A stretch of DNA of 64,000 nucleotides from Trichormus sp. NMC-1 (GTDB taxonomy: Bacteria > Cyanobacteriota > Cyanobacteriia > Cyanobacteriales > Nostocaceae), in the NCBI RefSeq assembly GCF_001858025.1, contig NZ_LZQD01000007.1, positions 196,240 through 260,239 on the forward strand, given 5' to 3'. The first letter of the stretch is position 1. Every line of letters starts with the position of its first letter. Under the pieces are notes generated by a model. That model worked only from the letters and a program-made list of their open reading frames with translations. It was not told the DNA's origin and did not search any database. A program made the position numbers and the translations under genes. Positions 29,974 through 39,936 of the stretch are shown in pieces.

Positions 29974-31017
29974 TTAATCTTGCATTGCCAAAACCTGATC
30001 TGCTTCCGGTTTCAATAAGCCATTTAATAAAGATGCAGGACGTTGAGTATAAGGCCAAGCAAACGCATGACGGAAAGCTGCATCTTGACAAGCTTGTAAC
30101 TGGGCAAAATTGATGATGTCGTAAGTCAAGAGATTTTCATACTCAAACGGTAGTCGCATATTGTGCAAACCAGCGTTATCCGTACATATGGCAATATCAA
30201 CCCCCGCTGCAAAACATCTATCAAAAACTAACTTTAATTGGCGAATATCCTGTAAAGTTCCTGTTTTTAAATAAGTTGTGGGACAAACTTCTAAACATTG
30301 ACCCTGTTTCGCTAAATCTGTCAATAATTCTGGGTAAAGTAAAGGAATTTGGATACCGTGACCAATTCGCATTAAATAAGGTAAAAGTTCTGGATAGCAA
30401 CCATCGGTAGTTTCGTAAAGATGTCCGGTGGTGTTCAAACCTTGAGAACGGGCATAGTTATATAAACTCATCCATTCTGGCATTCTTTCAGCATAATAGC
30501 GATCGCCCCCTGCCACATCCACAGCACAAACATATTCTCTATTTTGCGCTGCTAAATCAACAATTGCCTTATTTACTTCATAAGGTAAACGGGAGTGCAT
30601 ACAGAGAATTTGGCTAGTAATAATCGGATATTCCAAAGAATGACTAGCTTTACCCACAATTTCCACAATTTCTGCCATCTTATCAATTCTTTCGTTTTGA
30701 CTCAGATGTTCAGGAGTGCGTAAATAGGGAGTATACCGCAATTCCAAATAAGCCAAGTTTTCAAAGATATACGCACCACGCAGCAAGCGATAGATAAAAT
30801 AAGGTAATGTTTCCACAGTTTGCACACTTTCCACCAAAGTATGCAATTCTAAATACTCATCTAAAGTATTGCGGGGACGGGTGTAAAAGTCCTCAAATTC
30901 AGAATATTCAGCAAAACGAGAAATTAAATCTGTAGCATGGCGCTCAAAATACCGCCATAATACACGAGGTACAACTGAACCACCTAGATGCCGATGCAAT
31001 TCTGCGTATAAAGCCAT
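29974..31017 (-). CDS. adenosine deaminase family protein
   Basis: A 347-aa metal-dependent hydrolase of the adenosine deaminase family. Zinc ligands and catalytic residues are traceable: ELHRHLGGS (HxH), the HLYE that replaces the canonical HAGE, IGHGIQIP, and the terminal CTDNAG in place of SLxTDDP. The ligand set is therefore kept while second-shell residues differ, so the substrate may not be adenosine itself. Start ATG 31017 (MALYAELHRHLGG) is preferred; the frame extends to 31056. It lies 91 bases downstream of the signalling locus, on the same strand. Confidence 0.82.
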   Translation of the reverse strand: MALYAELHRHLGGSVVPRVLWRYFERHATDLISRFAEYSEFEDFYTRPRNTLDEYLELHTLVESVQTVETLPYFIYRLLRGAYIFENLAYLELRYTPYLRTPEHLSQNERIDKMAEIVEIVGKASHSLEYPIITSQILCMHSRLPYEVNKAIVDLAAQNREYVCAVDVAGGDRYYAERMPEWMSLYNYARSQGLNTTGHLYETTDGCYPELLPYLMRIGHGIQIPLLYPELLTDLAKQGQCLEVCPTTYLKTGTLQDIRQLKLVFDRCFAAGVDIAICTDNAGLHNMRLPFEYENLLTYDIINFAQLQACQDAAFRHAFAWPYTQRPASLLNGLLKPEADQVLAMQD

Positions 31018-31108
31018 AGTGGTCTTTTTTTGTAAAAATTTTATTAATCTTAACAAAAACGGTCATAAAAAAAATCTCTCTCTGAAGAAGGATTATTGGT
31101 ATTGGTCA

Positions 31109-32512
31109 TTATCGCTGCACAGAGGGGAAGGAGTATGTACAATAGCGATCGCGCCCTTGTTGTTTAGCATTGTATAAAGCTTGATCAGCATAAGCAATTA
31201 ATGTATCTGGTTGAACTTCCAATGTTGGTACAACAGAGGCAATTCCTAGACTAACTGTGACGATATCTTTGACATTAGACTGTTCATGAGGAATCGCCAG
31301 ATCATGAATTGCTTGCTGAATTCTAGCTGCTACCTTAATCGCTCCTTCTAAATTCGTATTTGGGAGCAGTACCGTAAATTCTTCCCCACCGTAACGAGCC
31401 ACCAAGTCAGTAGGACGATTGATATCTTGACGACGAATAAATTGATACAATGTTTGCGAGATTTTGAATAGACAATCATCACCAGCCAAATGACCGTAGT
31501 AGTCGTTATAGCGTTTAAAGGCATCAAGATCGAGTAAAATCAAGGAAAGTGGCTGCTGTTCTTGGGCTAGTTTCTGCCATTCCTCTTTGAGACGATTATT
31601 GAAACAGCGACGATTAGCCACCTGAGTCAAAGCATCCAAATTTGCCAGTAATACAAGTTGATCATTTGCATCTTGCAAAGCCAGTTCAGTTTGTTTCCGG
31701 GCAGTGATATCACGTATGGTAATAGCAAAACCATCACCTAACTTTACCGCCACAAAGTGGAACCAATAAGAATTTCCTGATGGATAGTAAAAATCCTGTT
31801 CTAGAGGTTCACCCATCTCGACAACATCAACAAAGCGATCAAAGAGTTCTGGGTCAAGACGGTTTACGAATTTTTTTAGCACCAACTTGCCGATCATCTC
31901 TTCACGGCTACGGTCAAAGGCTCTGGCGATTACCGGGTTGACAACTAAACAACGAAAATCTTCAATATCCCCTGTTGTAGGGTCGCGGACAGCTTGCAGT
32001 GCCGCAATACCATCAAGTGAACTATTCAAAACGCTCGACAGCAAAGCTCTAGACTGATAAAGCACCTCTTCTGTTTCCCTGCGGTTAGCAACTTCTTGTT
32101 CTAAAAGGCGTTGTTGACGTTGAATGGTTAACTGATTTTCCAGACGCGCTACTACTTCTTCAATTTGAAAAGGTTTTGTGATGTAGTCTATACCACCTGA
32201 TTTAAAGGCGGTTACTTTGTCGAAAACATCATCTAAAGCACTAATAAAAATAACGGGAATATTGCGTAAATTCTCATCAGCTTTCAGCGCTTGACAGACT
32301 TGATAGCCATCCATTTCTGGCATTTTGATATCTAAGAGGATCACATCTGGTCGTTTCACCTTCACCGTTTTCAGAGCCATTCGCCCACTGGTGACGCTGC
32401 GAACAGTGTAGCCGAGTTTAACCAGTAAATCGCTTAGTAATTGTAAGTTCTCTGGAATGTCATCTACTAGGAGAATGTTACCTTTGTTTTCTGGTTGAGA
32501 ATCAAGATTCAT
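31109..32512 (-). CDS. response regulator with PAS and GGDEF domains
   Basis: A 467-aa regulator. Residues 10-130 are a receiver with phosphoacceptor D61 in ILLDIKMPEMDG and the lysine in YITKPFQ. A short coiled coil leads to a PAS domain (~155-275). A GGDEF domain (~295-460) has the active motif GGEEF at 375-379, so it should make c-di-GMP. It is the last gene of the minus-strand signalling run and overlaps by 11 bases the end of the degenerate receiver fragment upstream, suggesting it was once coupled to a hybrid kinase. No degenerate residues are visible in the catalytic motif. Confidence 0.92.
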   Translation of the reverse strand: MNLDSQPENKGNILLVDDIPENLQLLSDLLVKLGYTVRSVTSGRMALKTVKVKRPDVILLDIKMPEMDGYQVCQALKADENLRNIPVIFISALDDVFDKVTAFKSGGIDYITKPFQIEEVVARLENQLTIQRQQRLLEQEVANRRETEEVLYQSRALLSSVLNSSLDGIAALQAVRDPTTGDIEDFRCLVVNPVIARAFDRSREEMIGKLVLKKFVNRLDPELFDRFVDVVEMGEPLEQDFYYPSGNSYWFHFVAVKLGDGFAITIRDITARKQTELALQDANDQLVLLANLDALTQVANRRCFNNRLKEEWQKLAQEQQPLSLILLDLDAFKRYNDYYGHLAGDDCLFKISQTLYQFIRRQDINRPTDLVARYGGEEFTVLLPNTNLEGAIKVAARIQQAIHDLAIPHEQSNVKDIVTVSLGIASVVPTLEVQPDTLIAYADQALYNAKQQGRDRYCTYSFPSVQR

Positions 32513-33021
32513 TGGTTATTAGGGGTTCGGCTAAGTCAACAAGCTGCTCAAATTCAAATTGACGCGCAAGTTTCGCCAAGGCTTGTGCTAGGCGATTTTC
32601 TGTTTCGGGAATTTCTCCTACTAGTTGCAAGACGAGGTTAGTATTGGCATCAAGAGCAGCTGCATATAGCTGAGTAATCCATTCTTCAGACATACAAGTC
32701 AAATTTTGGGATGTAAAAGCGTTTTCTGCTGAATTATCTAATATAAGTGATCTTGTTTGGGTAAAGATATAGCTTACACCCAGATGTTTAGCTAGTGCAT
32801 CAAAAATTGTGTGTTCTCTAAATGGTTTGCGGAGGAAGTCATCACAAGCAGAAAGCACTATCGCTTTCTCTTCTTCCAAAACGCTGGGTGTATCGGTTAA
32901 TTACAGCGGTAGCATTACCTTTGGTAGTGAATTTGATGTACTTGGTAGCTTCGTAACCGTTCATGATGGGCATTCTCATATCCATCCAGATTAAATGCGG
33001 TTCCCATTCATCCCAAATTGC
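32502..33021 (-). pseudogene. degenerate receiver + tail fragment of a hybrid kinase
   Basis: Remnant of a third hybrid-kinase 3' end. Homology to the intact receivers starts at [17 protein letters not shown] and runs to the C-terminal tail, but a single-base insertion near 32895-32900 (after NATAVI) breaks the frame, and the codon for Gly in SAGCDDFL is missing. The homology ends abruptly at a GCGATCGC site (33022-33029). The downstream open part (125 codons from 32879) is therefore not an independent response regulator. Confidence 0.75.
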
Positions 33022-33063
33022 GATCGCTCATCATGGATTATTGAGATGTTCTATAAGTTAATC

Positions 33064-34842
33064 CTAAATCGCAAAGCTCCCTGTATTTGTATAATTTTTA
33101 TGAGCGATCGCTCGATTGCGTCCCTGCACTTTAGCTGTATACAAGGCTTGATCAGCAGAGGAAATCAGAGTTTCTAAATTTTGTTCTAAGGTAGGAACCA
33201 GACTGGCAACCCCCATACTCAGGGTAATGTAATTACTCACTTGAGAATTCTGATGGGGAATCTCCAAAGAAGCGATCGCAGTTTGGATAGTATTAGCAAC
33301 CTTGAGCGCCCCTTGGATATCGGTATTGCTCAAAATTACGGCAAACTCTTCACCACCGTAGCGGGCAACTAAATCAGTCTGTCGTTGAGTAACTTTGGCA
33401 ATTTCCTGTGCTACTTTAATCAAACATTCATCGCCACCTTGATGTCCATAACTATCGTTATAAACCTTAAAGTAATCGATATCAATCATGATCAGTGCCA
33501 GGGGATTTTGTTCTCGTTGATGCCGTGTATGTTCTACAGCTAGATAGTTATCAAAACAGCGGCGATTAGCAATCTGAGTTAACCCATCCACATTTGCCAA
33601 CAACTCCAATTTATGATTGGCAATCACTAGCTCTTCGGTGCGTTCTTGGACTCGATGTTCCAAAGTTTCAAAAGAGGTTTGTAACTGAAAGGCCATATTA
33701 TTAAACGATTTTGCCAGTTGACCTATTTCGTCTTTTGAGTTAATTTTGACGCGGATATCTAAGTTACCTGTGGTAAAATGGGAAACTATATTATTAAGGT
33801 AAATTATTCGCTTTGTTACCAGTTGGCCAATAGCAAAAGCGATGATTGTCACGACTGAGGCGATCAAGGCAAATAGAAACATTGCGTCACGAATTTGCTT
33901 TTCTACGGGTGCTAAGGCAACAGCAAGTGGCTGTGCAAACAACACAGTCCAAGGTTTATATTGCAAACGAGAAATCGCAATCAGATTAACCTGATTACCG
34001 GCTGCTTCTAAAGAACCAATTAAATACGACTGTTTATTATCTAATGCTTGTTTAAGTTTTGACTCATTAGTTGCCAATTCTTTAACAGGAGAATTAGGCA
34101 AGCGCCCTTGCTGTTGCAGTTGAGTTACAACATCGATAGGTAGAGGCACAATTGATTTAAAAATTAGTTTTGGTGCAGTGCTATGTGCCAGATAAATATT
34201 ATTTTCATCTAAAAGAATAGCAAAAGATTTTGCCCCAGCCCGTTCAGTTTGTCGAGTTACTAATTGCTGCACAACAGTAGCATTGTATGAAACACGCAAT
34301 ACACCCAATATATCTCCCTTGGCGTTGCGAACTGGGCTGCTAAAAAATAGGGTAATCAGGTCAGGAATTGTCGGCGATAGCTTCATGCTAGAAACAAAGG
34401 AGAACCCAGTTTGCAATGGTTTTTTAAAATAATCTTGAACTGATTCATCTTTGCCAATATTCAGTGTACGTGTATCCAATACATTTTTACCGTTTAAGTC
34501 GAGCAAAGCATAAGAGAGAACATTGAGCATATCTTTGCGACTGAGACGGATTAATGTTTCTGTCGCCAATTGCATTTCGGGGCTATCATCTCGCTGTTTT
34601 GGAGTGAGGCTGAGGTAGCGTGACAAACCTGGTAAAATTGCCTCTACGCGGACAGAATCGAGATTTCCATTAATAAAGGTATCTATTCTGTTAGCAGTTT
34701 CGTTAGCCGCCGCAGATAGGGCTTGTTTGGCGTTGTCAGTTAGTGCCTTTTCAGTTGTCTGTTTGTTGATAAATGCCAATAGCAGCAATGGAACCAAAGC
34801 AACAACGAGAAACGACGCGATCAACTTTGTACGGATGCCCAT
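33064..34842 (-). CDS. membrane diguanylate cyclase with Cache and HAMP domains
   Basis: A 592-aa sensor. TM1 spans residues ~7-25, a periplasmic Cache-type ligand domain ~30-315, TM2 ~322-345, and HAMP ~345-400. A coiled coil leads into a GGDEF domain with GGEEF at 496-500, an intact signature. It probably makes c-di-GMP in response to a periplasmic small molecule. Its start lies 9 bases after the stop of the binding-protein gene, a spacing typical of translational coupling, so the two may work as a ligand-capture and output pair. Confidence 0.92.
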   Translation of the reverse strand: MGIRTKLIASFLVVALVPLLLLAFINKQTTEKALTDNAKQALSAAANETANRIDTFINGNLDSVRVEAILPGLSRYLSLTPKQRDDSPEMQLATETLIRLSRKDMLNVLSYALLDLNGKNVLDTRTLNIGKDESVQDYFKKPLQTGFSFVSSMKLSPTIPDLITLFFSSPVRNAKGDILGVLRVSYNATVVQQLVTRQTERAGAKSFAILLDENNIYLAHSTAPKLIFKSIVPLPIDVVTQLQQQGRLPNSPVKELATNESKLKQALDNKQSYLIGSLEAAGNQVNLIAISRLQYKPWTVLFAQPLAVALAPVEKQIRDAMFLFALIASVVTIIAFAIGQLVTKRIIYLNNIVSHFTTGNLDIRVKINSKDEIGQLAKSFNNMAFQLQTSFETLEHRVQERTEELVIANHKLELLANVDGLTQIANRRCFDNYLAVEHTRHQREQNPLALIMIDIDYFKVYNDSYGHQGGDECLIKVAQEIAKVTQRQTDLVARYGGEEFAVILSNTDIQGALKVANTIQTAIASLEIPHQNSQVSNYITLSMGVASLVPTLEQNLETLISSADQALYTAKVQGRNRAIAHKNYTNTGSFAI

Positions 34843-34851
34843 AGCTTTAAA

Positions 34852-35832
34852 TTAGGAGGGAGAGTTCAAAAACGAAGAATTGAACAAACTTTTTAGCTCA
34901 GGAATGCGCGTCACGTTTCCAGAGCGAATAAAAAAGTCTGCATATATTTTGGCAGTTTTGTAAATGGAGTTAGGGTTGCTAGATTGAAATAATTTTTGAT
35001 TTTCACCTAAATCAGTGAGGTTTACTCCCTCCAGGGAGATTGTATTACTAGGAATTTTTAAGGCTTTACTGACTATCGCGTTTCCTTCCTGAACATTTGC
35101 CCTCCAGTAGGCAGCGGCTTGCAGCCATCCTCGCACAAATGCCCGAACGTCTTCGGGGCGATCGCGAATTATCTCTTTGCGAAAGACAATCAGATCTAAA
35201 ATCAAGCCTGGGGTTTGTTTGCTGGTAAATAGGATATGTCCCCCTGATTTGATAGCTTCAGAAAGATGGGGTTGCCAAGTGTGTCCGGCTTGAATAACAT
35301 TATTTTTCAGGCCTTGAGGAATTTCTAAAGCCTCTAATTTAACCAATTTCACATTATCGCTGGTCAAGTTGACAGTTTTCAACATCTCAGTCACGAAAAG
35401 TTCGCTAAAACCACCTAGACTTGCACCTAGTTTTTTCCCTTGCAAGTCAGCGACAGTTTTTATTTGTGGTTGGGCGACTACTACATCTGCTCCTGTTGAT
35501 TCATCTATAACCAGCACGCCTTGTATATCAGGATTTGTGGCACTCAAGATGATAACACTTCCCAAGGAGATTGAAGTACCATCATACTTACCCGCACTGA
35601 AATTTGCTCTTTCCAATTGGGCGTATGGTTTAGAAATTAGTTCCACATCTACCCCTTGGGCTTTGAAGAATCCTTTTTCTTGAGCAATGATGCCTGGATA
35701 CTCTCCAATAAAAGATGTAAATTGCACTTTCAAAGGAAGGCGTTTGAATTCGGTCGGCGATGAAGCATGACAAGCAAATAGCAAACAGACGGTAATCAGA
35801 AAAATACTAACATATCTGAGTAGTTTCAACAT
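34852..35832 (-). CDS. NMT1/THI5-like (NitT/TauT type) substrate-binding lipoprotein
   Basis: A 326-aa periplasmic binding protein. It has a lipoprotein signal peptide (SIFLITVCLLFACHASS, Cys at ~21) and the NMT1/THI5-type fold: IGEYPGIIAQEKGFFKAQGV, then VDLQGKKLGASLG-like segments with a ligand-pocket Gly-rich loop. Relatives feed ABC importers for sulfonates, nitrate, thiamine precursors and similar compounds, but no permease or ATPase is nearby; the neighbours are two hybrid kinases and two GGDEF proteins. It may therefore present a ligand to the Cache sensors. The first ~192 bases have a copy at 39258-39449. Confidence 0.88.
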   Translation of the reverse strand: MLKLLRYVSIFLITVCLLFACHASSPTEFKRLPLKVQFTSFIGEYPGIIAQEKGFFKAQGVDVELISKPYAQLERANFSAGKYDGTSISLGSVIILSATNPDIQGVLVIDESTGADVVVAQPQIKTVADLQGKKLGASLGGFSELFVTEMLKTVNLTSDNVKLVKLEALEIPQGLKNNVIQAGHTWQPHLSEAIKSGGHILFTSKQTPGLILDLIVFRKEIIRDRPEDVRAFVRGWLQAAAYWRANVQEGNAIVSKALKIPSNTISLEGVNLTDLGENQKLFQSSNPNSIYKTAKIYADFFIRSGNVTRIPELKSLFNSSFLNSPS

Positions 35833-35848
35833 GGCAACTTAATATTTT

Positions 35849-36206
35849 CTAATTATTACTTATCAAAGGTTCAGTGAACTCAACTAATTTCTCAAATTCA
35901 AATTGTCGGGCAAGTTTTGTTAAAGATAGAATTAACAAAGTTTCTGTTTTGGGAATTTCTTTGATTAATTCTATAACCAAATTTGTATCTGGTAAACCAT
36001 TGGGAAGAACACCGTTAGCAGCACCGAATTCACCATTTTGAAACTTGAGAAAACAAGCATCATATATAGTTGTCAAAGCCGAAATGGCGCGATCGCTGGG
36101 GACAATATCTGGTAAACTCAATAAACGAGTGTAGAATTGCCCACACAATTGGTCAGCCATAACTACATCAGAACCACTTTCGCTATCCAAACGGTAATAT
36201 TCACCA
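35849..36206 (-). pseudogene. displaced 3' tail of the Cache hybrid kinase plus inserted GH116 fragment
   Basis: The bases 35849-35988 encode the last ~45 residues that should end the upstream kinase (NLVIELIKEIPKTETLL...FTEPLISNN). They are cut off by foreign DNA at 35989-36206, where the paralogue at 39531 has only three bases. That insert reads in one frame as [20 protein letters not shown], then QLCGQFYTRLLSLPDIVP, then GAANGVLPNGLPD, which matches the MADQLxGQW...AVNGMxPxGxxD region of GH116/GBA2 glucosylceramidases. The 113-codon open frame here is thus a chimera, not a gene. Confidence 0.75.
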
Positions 36207-38784
36207 CTTCTAAAGCTGCTTCATATAATTGATTAATCCATTCTTGATCCATACAACTTAGACTATCAGATGTTAAAGATTTTTCTTCTATATGTTCCAA
36301 ATTTGCAGAATGAGTTTCAGCAAATATATATTTAACACCAAGATGTTTAGCCAGGGCATCAAAAATTGTGTGTTCGGCAAAAGGTTTGCGGAGAAAGTCA
36401 TCACAACCAGCAGAAAGAACTATGGCTTTCTCTTCTTCTAAAACACTCGCAGTTAAAGCTATCACCGCCGTAGCATTGCCTTTAGTAGTAGATTTAATAT
36501 GCTTAGTAGCCTCGTAACCATCCATGACAGGCATCCGCATATCCATCCAAATTAAATGCGGTTCCCACTCATCCCAAATAGTTATGGCTTCTTGTCCGTT
36601 ACTGGCTTCTTTGATCTCAAAACCCAAGGGTTCTAAAAGCTTAATTAACAATTGACGATTAATAGATTTATCATCTACTGTTAATAGTTTATATATAGGC
36701 TGTCCTGGTGCAATTCCTAAAACTTGTGGCTGTTCTTCTAAAGCATTACTGTTAATTTTTTGACCTAATTTAGCTTGAATATAAAATTTAAAAGTTGTCC
36801 CTTTTCCTAATTCACTTTCAACGGCAATATCTCCTCCCATTAACTGTACAAATTTCCGACTGATAGCTAAACCTAAACCTGTTCCCTCCTGAGAATCTTT
36901 CCCAGATTGTGTTTGCAAAAAAGCCTCAAATAATTTTGGTAATTCGGCAGCGGCAATACCCATTCCTGTATCACGAACTTGAAAATCAAGAGTCACAATA
37001 TCTGTGATTTCTTCACTGCTATTATTGACAGTTAAAATAATTCCTCCTGACTGAGTAAATTTGATAGAATTACTAATTAGATTAATTAACACTTGTCGTA
37101 GTTTTACTTCATCAGTGCAAATATAACGGGGGACATTTTCACTCCTTTGAAATATTAAAGTTAAGCCTTGATTACTGGCTCGTAAATGTAGCATATCTTC
37201 TAAATCATCTAGCAAGCGATAAAGGTCAAAATCTTTAGGATTAAGGGTAGTTTTACCTGCTTCTATTTTGGATAAATCCAGAACATTATTAATTAATGTT
37301 AGTAGATAATCTCCACTGCGATAAATGATACCTACATTTTCATATTGATCGGAGGGGAGATTTTTAGCACGTATCATCAATTGCGAAAAGCCAAGAATAG
37401 CATTTAAAGGTGAGCGCAATTCATGACTCATGTTGGCAATAAATGTACTTTTAGCTTGATTTGCTACTTCTGCTTTTTCTTTAGCAATTACTAATTCTGC
37501 GGTGCGTTCCTGGACACGATTTTCTAAAGTTTCAAAAGATGTTTGTAACTGAAAAGCCATACTATTAAATGAATCAGCCAAATTTTCTAGTTCAGAAACT
37601 CCTTTGATTTCTACGACCTGACTAAGTTCACCAGTAGAGATCGCTCTACTAGCTTGACTTAATAGCTTAATCGGTTTAGCAATCAAATTTGAGGTAATAA
37701 TTCCTAATCCTGTAGCGAGAATTAAAGTTAAGAGACAAAGTAAAATAGTTGTCTTGGTATTAGCTTGAATTTCTCCCAGGAATTGAGATTCTGGAATGGC
37801 CATCACTACTACCCAATCCAAACCATATTTATCTCGATAGGGAATGACGCGAACAAAAGGATTTTGGTCAAGATTAGGGCGGAGTGATTGTGGTTTATTA
37901 ATTGCTTTTAAACTACCAAATAGTTTTATTAACTCCCCAGTCAAATCACGAATGACTATTTCACGACTATTCAAGGCTTTCAGTCTTGTTGCTTTGCGAT
38001 TGACAATGGGTGCAGGAGATTCATTTGATGTACTCGCAACCAGTAATCCCGATCGCTCTATGATGAAGATGTGACCTGAGTTTTGTTTATTCAGTGTTTT
38101 CAGAAATTGGCTAATTTTATTAAGTTCAAGATCAATACCAAATACACCTAGAAAATTTTTCTGTTTGTCATAAACTGGAGTGCTGGCTGAAATGCTGAAG
38201 AAAGTAGCTGCATCTCCCTGATTGTAAATAGAACTCCAAATGGGTTTACCTGCTTTTACTGCATCTAAGTACCAAGCAGAATTAATTACCTCTGGATCTT
38301 CTATTGTGTAGCGTAAATTGACACGATTACCTTGATCATCTACTGAATAGCCATATCTTTTATTGCTATGTGGAAGAATTTCTACAATTCCCCAACTGTA
38401 ATCTTCTTCATAACCACTACCAATAAATCCTCCCTCTTTACTACCAAAGTTATTATAAGCAAAATTAAACGCTCGCACCTGATGATAGAAATATTTACCC
38501 AAAGCCTTAAAATCATTCAAGTCCAAGATTCCCGACTCAAAAGCCTCCACATTCATGCGGTTGATTTCCTGAGCTTTTCCCATATAACTATCAAGATATT
38601 GCTCAATGCGATTACTCGTCTCCGTCATCAATTCCTCGGCCAGTTTTGCAATCGCCTGCTGTCCGGTTCGGTAAGACAAATAGCCCACTAGCCCTACCGC
38701 GCCGACAATTTGCAAGACAAAGGGGATAATTAACAATAATCTCAGGGGGATTTGTTTTGATTTTTTGGCGTTATGACTATTCAT
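36163..38784 (-). CDS. hybrid histidine kinase with Cache, HAMP and receiver (C-terminus disrupted)
   Basis: An 873-aa sensor kinase. TM1 ~15-38; periplasmic double-Cache domain ~40-335; TM2 ~343-367; HAMP ~366-420; HisKA with H454 in [11 protein letters not shown]; HATPase_c with N box and DTGMGIA / GTGLGLAIS; receiver with D748 in [10 protein letters not shown]. After EAALE the natural ~55-residue tail is replaced by [14 protein letters not shown] because of a 215-base net insertion. Phosphotransfer parts are intact, so activity is likely, but the tail function is lost. Its start overlaps by 8 bases the stop of the receiver fragment upstream. Expected partners: the binding protein and GGDEF proteins downstream. 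Confidence 0.9.
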   Translation of the reverse strand: MNSHNAKKSKQIPLRLLLIIPFVLQIVGAVGLVGYLSYRTGQQAIAKLAEELMTETSNRIEQYLDSYMGKAQEINRMNVEAFESGILDLNDFKALGKYFYHQVRAFNFAYNNFGSKEGGFIGSGYEEDYSWGIVEILPHSNKRYGYSVDDQGNRVNLRYTIEDPEVINSAWYLDAVKAGKPIWSSIYNQGDAATFFSISASTPVYDKQKNFLGVFGIDLELNKISQFLKTLNKQNSGHIFIIERSGLLVASTSNESPAPIVNRKATRLKALNSREIVIRDLTGELIKLFGSLKAINKPQSLRPNLDQNPFVRVIPYRDKYGLDWVVVMAIPESQFLGEIQANTKTTILLCLLTLILATGLGIITSNLIAKPIKLLSQASRAISTGELSQVVEIKGVSELENLADSFNSMAFQLQTSFETLENRVQERTAELVIAKEKAEVANQAKSTFIANMSHELRSPLNAILGFSQLMIRAKNLPSDQYENVGIIYRSGDYLLTLINNVLDLSKIEAGKTTLNPKDFDLYRLLDDLEDMLHLRASNQGLTLIFQRSENVPRYICTDEVKLRQVLINLISNSIKFTQSGGIILTVNNSSEEITDIVTLDFQVRDTGMGIAAAELPKLFEAFLQTQSGKDSQEGTGLGLAISRKFVQLMGGDIAVESELGKGTTFKFYIQAKLGQKINSNALEEQPQVLGIAPGQPIYKLLTVDDKSINRQLLIKLLEPLGFEIKEASNGQEAITIWDEWEPHLIWMDMRMPVMDGYEATKHIKSTTKGNATAVIALTASVLEEEKAIVLSAGCDDFLRKPFAEHTIFDALAKHLGVKYIFAETHSANLEHIEEKSLTSDSLSCMDQEWINQLYEAALEVVNITVWIAKVVLM

Positions 38785-39254
38785 TATTTATCAAAGGTTC
38801 AGTAAACTCAACTAATTTCTCAAATTCAAATTGTCTGGCAACTTTTCTTAAAGATTGAATTAACAAAGTTTCTGTTTTGGGAATTTCTTTGATTAATTCT
38901 ATAACCAAATTTGTATTGGCTTCTAAAGCTGCTTCATATAATTGATTAATCCATTCTTGATGCATACAAGTTAGATTATCAGATCTTAAAGTATTTTCTT
39001 CTATCAATTCTGATTTTTCAGAATGATTTTCAGCAAATATATATTTGATACCCAGATGTTTAGCCAGGGCATCAAAAATTGTGTGTTCGGCAAAAGGTTT
39101 GCGGAGAAAGTCATCACAACCAGCAGAAAGAACTATGGCTTTCTCTTCTTCTAAAACACTCGCAGTTAAAGCTATCACCGCCGTAGCATTGCCTTTAGTA
39201 GTAGATTTAATATGCTTAGTAGCCTCGTAACCATCCATGACAGGCATCCGCATA
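38777..39254 (-). pseudogene. receiver + C-terminal tail fragment (old 3' end of the MASE1 kinase)
   Basis: Begins inside a receiver domain just after the phosphoacceptor ([16 protein letters not shown]) and runs through [13 protein letters not shown] to a complete tail ending FTEPLINNE. At its 5' side the reading frame is fused to a piece of the binding-protein gene at an ATAT microhomology (39251-39256). It has no receiver start, no Asp pocket and no upstream partner, so an open frame of 162 codons is only a relic. Its stop overlapping the next kinase start by 8 bases suggests it was once the true end of the upstream kinase. Confidence 0.75.
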
Positions 39255-39936
39255 TAGTTCCACATCTACCCCTTGGGCTTTGAAGAATCCTTTTTCTTGA
39301 GCAATGATGCCTGGATACTCTCCAATAAAAGATGTAAATTGCACTTTCAAAGGAAGGCGTTTGAATTCGGTCGGCGATGAAGCATGACAAGCAAATAGCA
39401 AACAGACGGTAATCAGAAAAATACTAACATATCTGAGTAGTTTCAACATGGCAACTTAATATTTTCTAATTATTACTTATCAAAGGTTCAGTGAACTCAA
39501 CTAATTTCTCAAATTCAAATTGTCTGGCAACTAAGATAGAATTAACAAAGTTTCTGTTTTGGGAATTTCTTTGATTAATTCTATAACCAAATTTGTATTG
39601 GCTTCTAAAGCTGCTTCATATAATTGATTAATCCATTCTTGATCCATACAACTTAGACTATCAGATGTTAAAGATTTTTCTTCTATATGTTCCAAATTTG
39701 CAGAATGAGTTTCAGCAAATATATATTTAACACCAAGATGTTTAGCCAGGGCATCAAAAATTGTGTGTTCGGCAAAAGGTTTGCGGAGAAAGTCATCACA
39801 ACCAGCAGAAATAACTATGGCTTTCTCTTCTTCTAAAACACTCGCAGTTAAAGCTATCACCGCCGTAGCATTGCCTTTTGTCGTAGATTTAATATGCTTT
39901 GTAGCCTCGTAACCATCCATGACAGGCATCCGCATA
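39255..39936. repeat. duplicated segment (copy of 35638-36541)
   Basis: Continuous homology: binding-protein 5' end, leader, kinase tail and receiver 3' part. Relative to the source segment it lacks the 215-base GH116 insert and has a 7-base deletion (near 39532). It therefore probably formed before the GH116 insertion. High identity continues into the MASE1 kinase receiver to about 40020, as expected for gene conversion. Confidence 0.75.
39258..39449 (-). pseudogene. truncated copy of the binding-protein gene 5' end
   Basis: 192 bases that match by eye, without indels, the first 64 codons of the NMT1-like lipoprotein gene at 35641-35832 (constant offset of 3617). The copy includes its signal peptide and upstream leader, then ends at VELYAD... 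where it runs into the receiver fragment. It would give a 77-aa chimeric lipoprotein if translated; judged a duplication scar. Confidence 0.85.

Noticed and set aside
32502..32879. 125-codon open frame as a separate response regulator
   Set aside because: It begins inside a receiver, after the phosphoacceptor; the upstream half is present but frameshifted, so it is a pseudogene fragment.
35849..36190. 113-codon open frame as an independent gene
   Set aside because: Chimera of an inserted GH116-like fragment and the displaced tail of the upstream kinase.
39216..39449. 77-codon open frame as a small lipoprotein gene
   Set aside because: It is a copy of the first 64 codons of the binding-protein gene fused to receiver DNA.
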